Below the pieces are notes generated by a model. That model was not told the DNA's origin, ran no database searches, and worked only from the letters and a program-made list of their open reading frames with translations. This document shows positions 1 to 9,616 of a stretch of DNA of 64,000 nucleotides, one piece after another (position 1 is the stretch's first letter; every line of letters begins with the position of its first letter). This DNA comes from Aureibacter tunicatorum. Its GTDB lineage: Bacteria > Bacteroidota > Bacteroidia > Cytophagales > Cyclobacteriaceae. The position numbers and the translations under genes are program-made. The stretch lies in assembly GCF_036492635.1 (NCBI RefSeq), contig NZ_AP025305.1, positions 4,544,000 to 4,607,999 of the forward strand, in the 5' to 3' direction.

Positions 1-1214
1 AAGTCATCGAATACTGCCGTGTGCTAATTCAAGCCATTGTCACTCAATATAAGCATAAGTTCAGAACCGTAAATGATGAAACCGCGTTTGCCCACTATTT
101 GGAAAATCAAGTAAGAAAAGAGCTCAAGCTAACAGAAAGAGCTTATCAGCCTGAAAATGTACATGAAAGATTCGCTAGAGATAAAGTTTTAAGCACTGAG
201 CGAATGTATGGAAAAGAATACGCGAGCCAAATTGCAAAAGCTCGAAAGATGCATGTAGACGATGAATGGGTGGAAGAAAAAGACGGAGAATATGAAAGGA
301 TATCGGGATATGACAATTATGATGCTCCGAGAATCACGCCTAAATACGATCCTTATACCAATACTGTAACTGTCCCACGTTTATTTGAGGTTTTATCAGG
401 TCTTCCGGGTACTGATGTTCCGGATATGGGTGATTTAAGACAAGAATTCAGAACTGTGTTTGTAGAAGGCGAACAGCACCGAAGCGACGAATTTTCAATC
501 ATCAATGCCTCTACAGATTCAAGGGCTCATGATTTCGATGATGAAACAACTGTTCACAGCCCTCTCCTAACCCGCTCAAGAAGATCTCGCTTGAATACAG
601 AAACCTTAGATGAAGACAGCTCGCTTGAAATGCATCGATCATTTGCAAATTCGCTGAACTTGCAAGATTTAAATGCAACTCAAACAAACCCTTTGTTGGA
701 AGATTCTATTGAATTCAAGCGTTCAGCCCCTACAACAGTAAGCGACAAAAAACGATATGAAGACTTTAAGCGCAAAAGGAGGTTCAAGAAATTGATGCAT
801 TCCTATGATGTTGTTAGGCCAAGAACACTTCCAAACTCTTCTGAAAATTCATTTGAAGACGTGGAAAAAACTATGCATTTACACAGAACACTATCCGGAC
901 ATATAGAAATTCCTCCGCAAACGAGCACTCCTGGTCCTCAAACCGTATCTGTAACAGTAGATATAAATCCACCTCCAACAAGTCCTATCGTCGGTCCCCC
1001 AGACTCTTCACTAGGTGTCATCCCAGAAGCCAGCAGTGCTACAAATCAGATATCTTTGGGAAGCAACGATTCCATTAAATCAGAATCTCCAAGACCTAAA
1101 AGAAAATCTCAAGAAGACGAGTTTTTTGGTTCCCATGACTCTAGACACAGAACTTATGCAGAAGGGGAAACTTCGTTAAAGTCTAAAAGGAAAAGTTCCA
1201 GTAGTAGCTCCTAA
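1..1214 (+). CDS. C-terminal part of an unknown protein (cut by the window edge)
   Basis: The reading frame is open from the first full codon (base 3), so this is very probably the tail of a longer gene. The GTG at 21 is only an internal codon. The visible part is about 400 residues. The first ~150 are charged and rich in Tyr, Glu and Arg, and look folded. From about residue 160 on it becomes low-complexity: rich in Ser, Thr, Pro and Arg, with basic patches (RSRRSR, KRKRRFKK) and a polyserine end. I see no signal peptide, membrane segment or known catalytic motif. The stop lies only 7 bases from the stop of the convergent lipoprotein gene, with no terminator between. A disordered Ser/Pro/Lys tail of this kind occurs in large surface or effector-like proteins, but the part that would decide this is outside the window. 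Function unknown. Confidence 0.6.
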   Translation, partial: VIEYCRVLIQAIVTQYKHKFRTVNDETAFAHYLENQVRKELKLTERAYQPENVHERFARDKVLSTERMYGKEYASQIAKARKMHVDDEWVEEKDGEYERISGYDNYDAPRITPKYDPYTNTVTVPRLFEVLSGLPGTDVPDMGDLRQEFRTVFVEGEQHRSDEFSIINASTDSRAHDFDDETTVHSPLLTRSRRSRLNTETLDEDSSLEMHRSFANSLNLQDLNATQTNPLLEDSIEFKRSAPTTVSDKKRYEDFKRKRRFKKLMHSYDVVRPRTLPNSSENSFEDVEKTMHLHRTLSGHIEIPPQTSTPGPQTVSVTVDINPPPTSPIVGPPDSSLGVIPEASSATNQISLGSNDSIKSESPRPKRKSQEDEFFGSHDSRHRTYAEGETSLKSKRKSSSSSS

Positions 1215-1221
1215 ATAAGAA

Positions 1222-1698
1222 CTACATACTTAAGATGATATTTTTCTTTGCCAAAAACACTTCAACAAGCTTAAAGCTTGATGACAATGAATCTTGCAAT
1301 GGATAAGCATAAATATATCGATCATCATTCAATGCTTGCACATTATCTTCCATTGGCAATTTATTTTCCAGATTATAAAGGTATGCATCATATAACTGCT
1401 GGGAAATACTATCTGCCTTTGAAAAGCGTGAAGAGTCGATTACAGATATTTTAAAACCTTCCCATTGTTGAGTAGAATCCAATTTCCCTAAAGTATTCAA
1501 AGAATCCAAAACTGGCCTCAACTCTCGCCCGACTTTAAATGCTTGGGCAGTTATTTCGCCTTGAGATATTTTTCTAAACGAACGGTTTTTTCTTTCTTTT
1601 TTAAATGCTGCGCTCCCAGCATCCTTATGTCTTTCCTCATTGCATGAACTCAAAATAGCCAACACCAACAAAGCCTTTATCCACATTTTCTTCATCAT
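1222..1698 (-). CDS. Small lipoprotein of unknown function, paired with a sensor
   Basis: A 158-residue protein with a lipoprotein signal: basic start, hydrophobic stretch, and lipobox LSSC with the acylated Cys near residue 19. The mature part is polar and contains no motif I recognise. It has a mid-region around 'QAFKVGRELRPVLDSLNTLG' that could be helical. Its start codon overlaps the stop codon of the upstream HAMP-GAF-PAS sensor gene (ATGA type, 1695-1698), so the two are translated from one mRNA and probably work together. A periplasmic ligand-binding or accessory lipoprotein for the sensor is a reasonable guess, but only from position. There are two possible ATG starts in a row (1698 and 1695). 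Confidence 0.75.
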   Translation of the reverse strand: MMKKMWIKALLVLAILSSCNEERHKDAGSAAFKKERKNRSFRKISQGEITAQAFKVGRELRPVLDSLNTLGKLDSTQQWEGFKISVIDSSRFSKADSISQQLYDAYLYNLENKLPMEDNVQALNDDRYIYAYPLQDSLSSSFKLVEVFLAKKNIILSM

Positions 1699-3620
1699 AA
1701 CGCCACGGTAATATTGGTCACATCAGACCCCATCAAGATATAGTTCTTCTCTCCATTTATTAAATTTTGCTGCAATGCTACAGATGATTTAAGCAACAAA
1801 GAGTGGTCATCATTTTGAGTCTTGAATTTCCATGTGCCGGTAACAACTTCATTTGGAGCCATAAACTCAATCTTTTTCAATACATTCTCATCATCTATCA
1901 AGAACTTCAAATCCTTGCCTATCAACTCATGCTCAGCAAAACCGCTTAATTCAGTAGCCTGCATATTCGCGGACTTGATCTTAAGAGCCTGATCCAAGTT
2001 CAATACGACATTTGTTTGATTGATAATCAACGCCCAACCTTCTTTTTCATGAATATTTCGTTGCATTTCCTCTTGAGTAGCTTCCAGTTCCTCCATATTC
2101 TGCCTCATCTCTTCTTCCTGGGCTTGAAGTTGCTCTGTCAATTCTGTAGATGCTTCCAGCAGTCTTTGCGTTTTTTCGTTGATCTTCACATTCGATACCG
2201 TCGAAGCTATGCTCTCCGATATTCTCGCCACGAACTCTACTTCATACGTTTTCAACTCCTTGAAAGAAGCAATTTCCAAAACGCCGAATACCTGATCATT
2301 GACTTTAAGCGGCATTATCAAAATACATCCCGGTGTTGAAGTTCCTAAACCTGATGTTATGTTAATATATCCTTTTGGTATATCGGTAAGAAAAATATGC
2401 TCTTTTTCCAACCACACCTGACCTACCAAGCCTTCTCCTAAACTTACTTTTTGATCAAGATATTTTTTCTTTTCCCACGCGTAACATGCGGCTAATTCCA
2501 ACTTCGGGTCGCTTCCTTCAAAATCATCCACCAAGAACAAGCTTCCCTGATTGGCTCCCAAGTATTTGACAAGGTGGCTTAAAAGGTCATCAGACAAATC
2601 TTGAAGACTTTGGCTATTTTTTCTTAAAATATCGCTGAACTTAGCGATTCCTTCATTGGTCCAGCTTCGCATTTCGGCATCCTGTCCTACCATTTTCAGG
2701 TTATTCCGCATTTCCAAAAGCGACTGGCCTAAAATGTCATTATGCCCGCTTGCCTCAAATTGCGTATCGTAATTTCCTTTTCCAATATTCTCGGCAAAGT
2801 GAGAGGTCATTTTAAGATTTTTGATCAATCTTCCCACCGCTTTCGTCATCACGTTGATCTCATTATGCAAATAATCTTTATCTTCATAGCCTTCCGGCAA
2901 TTCGCCTTTGCTTAATGAATCGATAGCTCTGCTGACTTTTTTAACAGGCCTTGAAACGCTTCTCGCCAACAAATAAGCTCCAAAAAATCCTCCTAAAGAA
3001 ATGATCAAAGCGAAAATAAGCTCCGAGTCCTCCATGGATTTATTTGCTTCCTGGATATTAATCATTCGATGATTCAGCTTCTCATTTTGAACCCTCTGCA
3101 ATTCCTTCAAATTCAAATCCACCAATTCGAACTCGGGATTCAACTCAGTATTCAAAGTTCTTAGCGCCTGATTGATATTTTCTATGTTTTGATAATCTTC
3201 ATAAGTCATGAGATTATTCATAATCACCTTTTGCTTAAGCAAGATTTTGTCAAAAGCAGCGAATACGGTTTGCAAGCCTTTCAACTGCTCTTCGTCCCAA
3301 TGCAAAGCCAACTCATTCAAATCTTCTTTGATTAATTGATAATCTTCTCTGGTAAGACTCTTCAAGAGCTTTCTGTCCTCCACATTGTCCACATTGGTGT
3401 ACACCCAATTAGTGATGAGCATCTTGGACTTGCTAAACAGCAAAGCCAAATCTTTCAATGCGATTACGGAATTATTGGTAACCTCAACAGCCTCTCTCAA
3501 GCCTGCGTTATTTTGCTTGATTTTCCAGACCTTGTAGCCGGCATTGGCGGAAAGAACAAGAACCAGCAACAGAAAGCCTCCAAGAATGCTTTTATAAATA
3601 CTCGCTTTTATCTTAAACAT
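1695..3620 (-). CDS. Membrane sensor protein: HAMP-GAF-coiled coil-PAS, no kinase domain
   Basis: 641 residues. Seen in order: a membrane segment at about 10-28, a helical periplasmic region to about 200, a second membrane segment at about 201-220, and a HAMP linker (about 218-272, starting SRPVKKVSRAIDSL) with a second HAMP-like helix pair to about 315. Then come a GAF domain (about 335-480, with LGEGLVGQVW), a Gln/Glu-rich coiled coil (about 483-525) and a PAS-like domain to the end. The protein stops after the PAS region. There is no histidine kinase, GGDEF, cyclase or methyl-accepting output domain, so how it signals is unclear. This layout without a kinase occurs in Cytophagales sensors that may act through a partner (family knowledge). 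It is co-translated with the lipoprotein at 1222-1698. Confidence 0.8.
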   Translation of the reverse strand: MFKIKASIYKSILGGFLLLVLVLSANAGYKVWKIKQNNAGLREAVEVTNNSVIALKDLALLFSKSKMLITNWVYTNVDNVEDRKLLKSLTREDYQLIKEDLNELALHWDEEQLKGLQTVFAAFDKILLKQKVIMNNLMTYEDYQNIENINQALRTLNTELNPEFELVDLNLKELQRVQNEKLNHRMINIQEANKSMEDSELIFALIISLGGFFGAYLLARSVSRPVKKVSRAIDSLSKGELPEGYEDKDYLHNEINVMTKAVGRLIKNLKMTSHFAENIGKGNYDTQFEASGHNDILGQSLLEMRNNLKMVGQDAEMRSWTNEGIAKFSDILRKNSQSLQDLSDDLLSHLVKYLGANQGSLFLVDDFEGSDPKLELAACYAWEKKKYLDQKVSLGEGLVGQVWLEKEHIFLTDIPKGYINITSGLGTSTPGCILIMPLKVNDQVFGVLEIASFKELKTYEVEFVARISESIASTVSNVKINEKTQRLLEASTELTEQLQAQEEEMRQNMEELEATQEEMQRNIHEKEGWALIINQTNVVLNLDQALKIKSANMQATELSGFAEHELIGKDLKFLIDDENVLKKIEFMAPNEVVTGTWKFKTQNDDHSLLLKSSVALQQNLINGEKNYILMGSDVTNITVAL

Positions 3621-3963
3621 ACTTTTTTAAACTCAAAAAAAGAACCAATAAGTCTAAGGTGAAAACCATCACCACTTACTGCAAGATAGCTTTTTTTCAC
3701 TAGATTAATGATATTTAACAAGATATAATATGCCATATAGTCAAAATATAGAATCATATTTAATCGGTATATTCAAATAATTTTTTTTTCATAATATTGC
3801 ATTGACTTGAAATTAATATAAGAGAAATGAATCCGAATATAAATTCGAATTGTTTATCTTTGTGAGTTAAGAGCTTGCGGGAATTTAAATTGAACTTTTT
3901 GCCCAAATGAATTACCATCCTGAAGCTCAAATTATTACGTAAATAATAAATTCTTAGAAATAT
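3621..3963. other. Divergent intergenic region, sensor gene / prfA
   Basis: A 343-base AT-rich spacer between the divergent sensor gene and prfA. I see no gene or RNA in it. The one readable element is a TAnnTTTG match at 3855-3862 facing prfA. A reading frame on the minus strand that runs across this spacer into prfA has Phe/Ile/Leu-rich composition typical of antisense AT-rich DNA, and I do not regard it as a gene. Confidence 0.5.
3855..3862 (+). promoter_or_regulatory. Putative -7 promoter box for prfA
   Basis: TATCTTTG matches the Bacteroidota primary sigma factor -7 box TAnnTTTG and lies about 100 bases before the prfA ATG. No clear TTTG -33 box is seen at the expected spacing, so this is tentative. 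Confidence 0.35.
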
Positions 3964-5043
3964 ATGGATCTTATTAGCAAACTCGAAGCTATCAAAGAAC
4001 GATTTGAGGAAGTAGGACAATTGATGGTGCAGCCAGAAGCGATGCAAGACATTAAAGCTTACACTAAGCTTTCCAAAGAATATAAAGATCTTGAGAAAAT
4101 CGTAAAGAAATACCTTGAGTACAAAGGCGTCGTAGATGGAATCGCAGAAGCGAAAAATATCCTTGAAAACGAAAAAGATCCTGATTACAGAGAAATGGCC
4201 AAAGCAGAACTTGATGATTTGAACCCTCAAAAAGCTCCTTTGGAAGAAGAGATCAAATTTTTGCTAATACCAAAAGATCCAAATGACAGCAAAGACGCCA
4301 TTCTCGAAATCAGAGGCGGTGCAGGTGGAGACGAAGCCGCGATTTTTGGCGGCGACCTTTTCAGAATGTACCAAAGATTCGCTGAGAAAAACAAATGGAA
4401 GCTTACCATTCTCGATTTGACTTACGGTTCGGCCGGCGGTTACAAGGAAATTATTTCCACGGTATCAGGCGACGATGTATATGGAAAGCTAAAATACGAA
4501 TCTGGCGTTCATAGAGTGCAACGTGTTCCGGCAACAGAAACACAAGGCCGCGTGCATACTTCGGCAGCTTCCGTAGCGGTTCTTCCGGAAATGGACGACG
4601 TCGAAGTGGAAGTGAACATGAATGAAATTCGTAAAGACACTTTCTGTTCTTCTGGACCTGGTGGACAGTCTGTTAACACCACTTACTCAGCGGTAAGGCT
4701 TACACACGAACCTTCAGGAATCGTTGTAACTTGTCAGGATGAGAAGTCTCAGATCAAGAACTTCGAAAAAGCGCTCAAAGTATTGAGATCAAGACTTTAC
4801 GAAATAGAGCTTAAGAAACATAACGACGCTGTTGGAGCTCAAAGAAAGTCTATGGTGGGAAGCGGCGACAGATCTGACAAGATCAGAACCTACAACTATC
4901 CTCAAGGAAGAGTTACCGACCACAGAATCAATATGACCGTTTATAATTTGCCTACAATCATGGATGGTGAAATTGGCGAATTCATCGACGCTCTCAGACT
5001 TGCCGAGCATGCCGAAAAACTAAAAGACGGCGGAGCGGAGTAA
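3964..5043 (+). CDS. prfA: Peptide chain release factor 1
   Basis: RF1 recognises the stop codons UAA and UAG in the ribosomal A site and triggers release of the finished protein. The 359-residue length is normal for the family. The GGQ motif that enters the peptidyl transferase centre is at about residues 232-234, in [17 protein letters not shown]. The preceding RF1 domain has the usual [21 protein letters not shown] segment, which carries the codon-recognition region. The ATG at 3964 is the natural start ([16 protein letters not shown]). The gene stands alone, followed by a short AT-rich gap before the beta-helix lipoprotein. The Gln of GGQ is normally methylated by PrmC, which is not encoded here. 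Confidence 0.97.
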   Translation: MDLISKLEAIKERFEEVGQLMVQPEAMQDIKAYTKLSKEYKDLEKIVKKYLEYKGVVDGIAEAKNILENEKDPDYREMAKAELDDLNPQKAPLEEEIKFLLIPKDPNDSKDAILEIRGGAGGDEAAIFGGDLFRMYQRFAEKNKWKLTILDLTYGSAGGYKEIISTVSGDDVYGKLKYESGVHRVQRVPATETQGRVHTSAASVAVLPEMDDVEVEVNMNEIRKDTFCSSGPGGQSVNTTYSAVRLTHEPSGIVVTCQDEKSQIKNFEKALKVLRSRLYEIELKKHNDAVGAQRKSMVGSGDRSDKIRTYNYPQGRVTDHRINMTVYNLPTIMDGEIGEFIDALRLAEHAEKLKDGGAE

Positions 5044-5138
5044 AAACTGACTGCATCTATGCAAATACTAATTTAAAGAGCATTTTTTTGAATAAACAGA
5101 TATTTAATATTATCTTTTATGTTCCAAAATAGGCCAAC

Positions 5139-6551
5139 ATGAAAGATAAAATTGTATATCTGTTTTTTACTTTTGCTTTACTAGCAACGATACAACTAAC
5201 ATCCTGCAATCCTGAAAGCGAAGAATTCGCACCTTCGGTTTCTACTGCGATTTCGTTCTCTTCCGACACAGTCTCATTCGATACTTTGATCACAAATCAA
5301 CTAAGCGTAACGCATCGGCTTAAGATATACAATTCAAACAAATCAGCCACGCTTATCAAAAAAATAGGGATGAGAAGTATGGAACAAACGCCCTATGAGG
5401 TCATCATCAATGGTATTCCATCCCATACTCTCGAAAATCAAAAACTATTCGGCAATGACAGTCTTATGGTGCTGTTTTCAGTGACAATACCTGAAAGCGA
5501 GGATTCATACCCTTTCAAAGTAGAAGATTTTCTTGATATAGAATTCGATTCTTTCAGTCGAAGCATCCCTGTTTTGGCTTGGGGAGAAAACACCAATCAA
5601 ATTGAAGGTCAATCCCATATTACAGAAAATACGACTTGGGATGACTCGAAGCCATACATGCTAAACGACACGCTCTGGATCGACCAAGGCGCCACGCTTT
5701 CAATTGCTTCAGGCGTCAAGATCTATGGGAATGATAATACTGCGATAATTGTCAACGGAAGTCTTGAAGCGATAGGAACCTATGAATCGCCTATTCAATT
5801 CACATCATGGAGACAAGACGATAGATATGAAGACATGTTCGGCCAATGGGGAGGCATTTACTTTTCTGAGAATTCTAAAAACAACAAATTTGAAAACGTA
5901 AAAATTCGAAATGCTCAAAATGGAATAATTAGCGATGACAATTCGGATATTAGCCTGCACAATACGGTCATAGAAAACATGACATACAATGGCGTCATGA
6001 ATACAAATGGCGTCATCAATGCTTCAAACACAGTCATAAACAATTGCGGAGATTATTGCATCAAATCCACTGGAGGAACTATTGACTTAAAGCACTCGAC
6101 TCTAGCCAACTTCTATTATAACTTGCTAGTGCCAGGTCGAAATACGCATAATGCTTTGGTTCTTATCGAAGACCAAAGCATCCAAGAAGATGGAACAACT
6201 TCCAATTATACTGTAAAACTAAACTTGGAGAACAATATCATCGCTTGCTCCAGCTGGCAAGAATCAATCATATTGAATTTCATCAACGAAGGCCATGAGA
6301 CAAACATTATCAACAATTTGATAAACTCTCGAGACGAAGAAATGCTTAATGGCAACCATGCATCAGACTTTTCAATGGAAAGCCTTTTCACTACGCCTGA
6401 AGAGTACAATTATACTCTCAATGCCGAAATCGAAGATCACCCAGCCACAAACAAAGGAAATGATATTGGCATTCCTGTCGACCTTGCCAATATCAACCGA
6501 GAGTATCCATGCAGTTTAGGCGCATTTGAATTTCTTTTAACGGAAAAATAA
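5139..6551 (+). CDS. Lipoprotein with right-handed beta-helix
   Basis: 470 residues with a lipoprotein signal (lipobox LTSC, Cys near residue 23), so it is probably anchored in the cell envelope and partly exposed. The first ~150 residues look like a beta-sandwich. From about 170 to 370 there are short repeating strands with many Asn and Ile/Val (KNNKFENVKIRNAQNGIISD and similar), typical of parallel beta-helix repeats. The C-terminal end (DIGIPVDLANINREYPCSLGAFEF) resembles the closing segment of the choice-of-anchor Q domain, usually 'DIGAYEY'. No catalytic residues of a polysaccharide lyase or hydrolase can be assigned. Such proteins often bind or process glycans or sit on the surface (family knowledge), but the role here is unknown. 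Confidence 0.8.
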   Translation: MKDKIVYLFFTFALLATIQLTSCNPESEEFAPSVSTAISFSSDTVSFDTLITNQLSVTHRLKIYNSNKSATLIKKIGMRSMEQTPYEVIINGIPSHTLENQKLFGNDSLMVLFSVTIPESEDSYPFKVEDFLDIEFDSFSRSIPVLAWGENTNQIEGQSHITENTTWDDSKPYMLNDTLWIDQGATLSIASGVKIYGNDNTAIIVNGSLEAIGTYESPIQFTSWRQDDRYEDMFGQWGGIYFSENSKNNKFENVKIRNAQNGIISDDNSDISLHNTVIENMTYNGVMNTNGVINASNTVINNCGDYCIKSTGGTIDLKHSTLANFYYNLLVPGRNTHNALVLIEDQSIQEDGTTSNYTVKLNLENNIIACSSWQESIILNFINEGHETNIINNLINSRDEEMLNGNHASDFSMESLFTTPEEYNYTLNAEIEDHPATNKGNDIGIPVDLANINREYPCSLGAFEFLLTEK

Positions 6552-6689
6552 TAACTATTAATACTCTGAAGCGTATTTTATGAAGATTTCACTTAGTGAA
6601 AATTGAATTTATTGATTAACTTATTTTATTATCGTTTTTGAATAAATTCGCATAGCTTTTGACTTAAACTCAAAAAATACGCTTCTATT

Positions 6690-9572
6690 ATGAAAAAGTT
6701 TTTTTATGCCTTTGGAGGCCTTATTGTCGTTATTTTTTTAGCGATTATATTAATTCCTATACTCTTCCGAGATAGAATACTCAGTGAAATAGACAAAGCC
6801 ATCAACAAAAATATTGATGCCAAAATCGTTTACTCCCCTGACAATATTGACATTAGCCTCATCAAGCATTTTCCAAACCTAATGGTTTCCATTAAAGAAT
6901 TGGATGTCATTGGGAATGGTGTATTCGCCAACGACACGCTGGCTCATGTAGGGGAGTTCTCCACCGACATCAACCTCCTGAGCGCTTTAAAAAAGAAAAT
7001 CAAAGTAAACGGTATTTTCATAGACAAGTCCAAATTCAATGTCATTGTATTGCCAGACGGCAAAGCCAATTACGACATTGCCAAGAGTTCTGAAGAAGAG
7101 CAAAAAACGGAAACAAAAACAGAAGAATCAAACGAAGATTTGACTATCGAAATCAAAGAATGGCAGATTCAAAATACCAATATCAAGTATGACGACCGTC
7201 AACAAAAGATTCTAACTGCGGTAAATGGATTGAACCATAACGGAAGCGGAGACTTTACTTTGTCCAAATTCGACCTTGAAACAAAGACAGAGATCAACAA
7301 GCTTTCCCTATACTATGAAGGAACGGAGTACATCAAAGACAAGCATGTAACAGCCGATGTGGATTTATTGATGGATATGGCGAACTCGACATACACATTC
7401 ACCAAGAACAGCATTAAAATCAACGATTTTGAATTTGGATTCGACGGAAATCTAAAAATGAATGATAAGGACTTGATTACTGACATTACATTCTCTAGCA
7501 AAGAATCAAGTTTCAAAAACATTCTTTCTTTAGCTCCGGGAATTTATACCAAAGAATTCAAAGACCTCGAGGCTAGCGGAAAATTCAAATTCGACGGCTT
7601 CGTAAAAGGAACTTACAATGAAAAAAGTCTTCCTGCATTTGGTTTGAATCTGGATGTGGATAATGCGATGTTCAAATACCCTGAACTTCCTACAGCCATT
7701 AACAACATTAATATCGATATGCATGTCGATAACCAAAACGGTGTCATCGAAGACACTCGCGTTGATATAAAAAATGTATCATTGAAAATGGGGAAAAACC
7801 CTTTAGAAGGGAAAATTCTTGTAAAGAATCTACGCAACTACCCGCTTGTCGCTGATATCAAAGCCAAAGTAGACCTTCATGACTTATTGAATATCTTCCC
7901 TATTGACAGTTTGGAAATGAAGGGAATCTACGATTTGGAGTTGCATGCGGATGGCTATTATGATTCAATAAACGATCAATTTCCTAAAGTTAAGGGCCAC
8001 ATGGGCTTGAAGGATGGCTATATCAAGTCGGCTCATTTTCCTTTGCCTATAGAAAATATCAACCTGTCTGCCGATGTTGTCAACGAAACAGGAAAAATGG
8101 AAAACACCCTGATATCTATTCCAAACCTTTCCATGATCATGAATAAAGAGCGTTTTGACGCTTCGGGCAAGATTTACAACCTCAATGACATCAATTGGGA
8201 CATCAAAGCCAAAGGCAAGATAGATATTGGGGCGATGACTGCGATTTATCCGATCGACAGCACTGAAATGAAAGGCAACGTGTATGCTAATATTGCCTCA
8301 AAGGGCAAAATGTCTGATCTGGACAATGAAAAATACGACAGGCTAAAAACAAGCGGTCAACTCACATTGAGCAATTTTTCATATAAAAACCCATCCATTC
8401 CACAAGGCGTCATGATCAGCAAAGGAGAACTGGTCTTCGACCCTAAAAAAATGGAACTCAAAAAGCTTGATGGAAAAATCCAAACCAGCGACTTCAAGGT
8501 TACCGGTTCTATCAACAATTACTTGGCTTACGCTCTAAAAGACGATCAGCTATACGGCAATCTCGACTTGAACTCCAAGTACTTTGACTTGAATCAGTTC
8601 ATTTCTGAAACAGAAGAAACAAGCACTGGCAAAACAGATCAAGCACCTACGCAAAGCGAATCGGAAGAATTGATCATCATTCCAAGAAATCTAAACCTCG
8701 CGATCATGTCGTCTATAGGAAAACTAGACTATGACAATTTATCATTGGAACAATTGAACGGCAAGGTAACTGTGAAAAACGGCATTGTAAATCTCAATGG
8801 ATTGAAATTCAATATGCTTGGAGGCCACTTTGGGATGAATGGCGTATACAATACCCAAAACACAAAAGAGCCATCATTTGAATATAAACTCAAAGTAGAT
8901 AAGATTTCGATCAAAAAGACTTACAAAAGCTTCGCTACAGTAAGAAACTACGCTCCTGTAGCTGAAAAAATGTCAGGAGATTGCTCTTGGGATTTCAAAA
9001 TGGACGGAACCATGTTGCCGGGCATGAAACCAAATCTGGCGAAACTCAATGGAGATGGAATTCTTGATATTATGAATGCAGCGATTAAAAACTCCGACTT
9101 GGTAAAAGGCGTCAATAAGATCATCAATAAAAGCAACAGCTCTTCGGACATCCTTATCGACGACACTAAGATTTTCGCTAAAATTCAAAACGGAAAAGTG
9201 TTTGTAAAACCATTTGATGTGAAAATTGGCCAATATTCCAGTATGATATCGGGTAGCAATTCGCTTGACGGAACATTGGACTATAATGTCAAAGTGAATA
9301 TTCCTACTGAAAGTGTGGGAAAACAAATCAACTCGCTTATCAACAATGCATTGGGCAGCAATCAAAATGTAATCGCCGAAATACTGCAAGTAGACGTGCA
9401 AGTTACGGGCAAATACGATGATCTGAAATATAAGATCGTCGGCACAAAAGGCATAGGCAACAAATCCCCTAAAAAATCAAGCTCAAGCTCTGAAAGCAAG
9501 TCCGAGAACAAATCACAAAAGACCGAAGACGATGTCAAAGACGCTCTGAAAAAGCTTAAGGATTTGTTCTAA
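6690..9572 (+). CDS. AsmA family envelope protein
   Basis: 960 residues with one N-terminal membrane anchor (about 4-26), then a long, almost entirely beta-strand region of the AsmA/TamB/YhdP type. These proteins form elongated grooves that bridge the inner and outer membranes and are thought to carry phospholipids (family knowledge). The N-terminal AsmA signature, with KAINKNIDAKIVYSPDNIDI and 'FPNLMVSIKELDVIG', and the C-terminal AsmA_2-type region (about 700-910) are visible. A Ser/Lys-rich low-complexity tail ends in a charged helix. It is a single gene followed by a strong bidirectional terminator shared with recF. There is nothing to suggest horizontal transfer. Confidence 0.88.
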   Translation: MKKFFYAFGGLIVVIFLAIILIPILFRDRILSEIDKAINKNIDAKIVYSPDNIDISLIKHFPNLMVSIKELDVIGNGVFANDTLAHVGEFSTDINLLSALKKKIKVNGIFIDKSKFNVIVLPDGKANYDIAKSSEEEQKTETKTEESNEDLTIEIKEWQIQNTNIKYDDRQQKILTAVNGLNHNGSGDFTLSKFDLETKTEINKLSLYYEGTEYIKDKHVTADVDLLMDMANSTYTFTKNSIKINDFEFGFDGNLKMNDKDLITDITFSSKESSFKNILSLAPGIYTKEFKDLEASGKFKFDGFVKGTYNEKSLPAFGLNLDVDNAMFKYPELPTAINNINIDMHVDNQNGVIEDTRVDIKNVSLKMGKNPLEGKILVKNLRNYPLVADIKAKVDLHDLLNIFPIDSLEMKGIYDLELHADGYYDSINDQFPKVKGHMGLKDGYIKSAHFPLPIENINLSADVVNETGKMENTLISIPNLSMIMNKERFDASGKIYNLNDINWDIKAKGKIDIGAMTAIYPIDSTEMKGNVYANIASKGKMSDLDNEKYDRLKTSGQLTLSNFSYKNPSIPQGVMISKGELVFDPKKMELKKLDGKIQTSDFKVTGSINNYLAYALKDDQLYGNLDLNSKYFDLNQFISETEETSTGKTDQAPTQSESEELIIIPRNLNLAIMSSIGKLDYDNLSLEQLNGKVTVKNGIVNLNGLKFNMLGGHFGMNGVYNTQNTKEPSFEYKLKVDKISIKKTYKSFATVRNYAPVAEKMSGDCSWDFKMDGTMLPGMKPNLAKLNGDGILDIMNAAIKNSDLVKGVNKIINKSNSSSDILIDDTKIFAKIQNGKVFVKPFDVKIGQYSSMISGSNSLDGTLDYNVKVNIPTESVGKQINSLINNALGSNQNVIAEILQVDVQVTGKYDDLKYKIVGTKGIGNKSPKKSSSSSESKSENKSQKTEDDVKDALKKLKDLF

Positions 9573-9591
9573 ACATAAAATTATCAAACTA

Positions 9592-9616
9592 AAGCCCGAT
9601 AACTTCGGGCTTTTTT
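9592..9616. terminator. Bidirectional terminator between the AsmA gene and recF
   Basis: Inverted repeat AAGCCCGA / TCGGGCTT (9592-9599 and 9605-9612) with a 5-base loop, followed by a T-run. The recF stop codon lies at the right edge, so it can end transcripts from both convergent genes. Confidence 0.85.

Noticed and set aside
3760-4230. Minus-strand open frame of 156 codons across the prfA start
   Set aside because: Antisense to prfA, with Phe/Ile/Leu-rich composition typical of AT-rich non-coding frames and no start or domain support.
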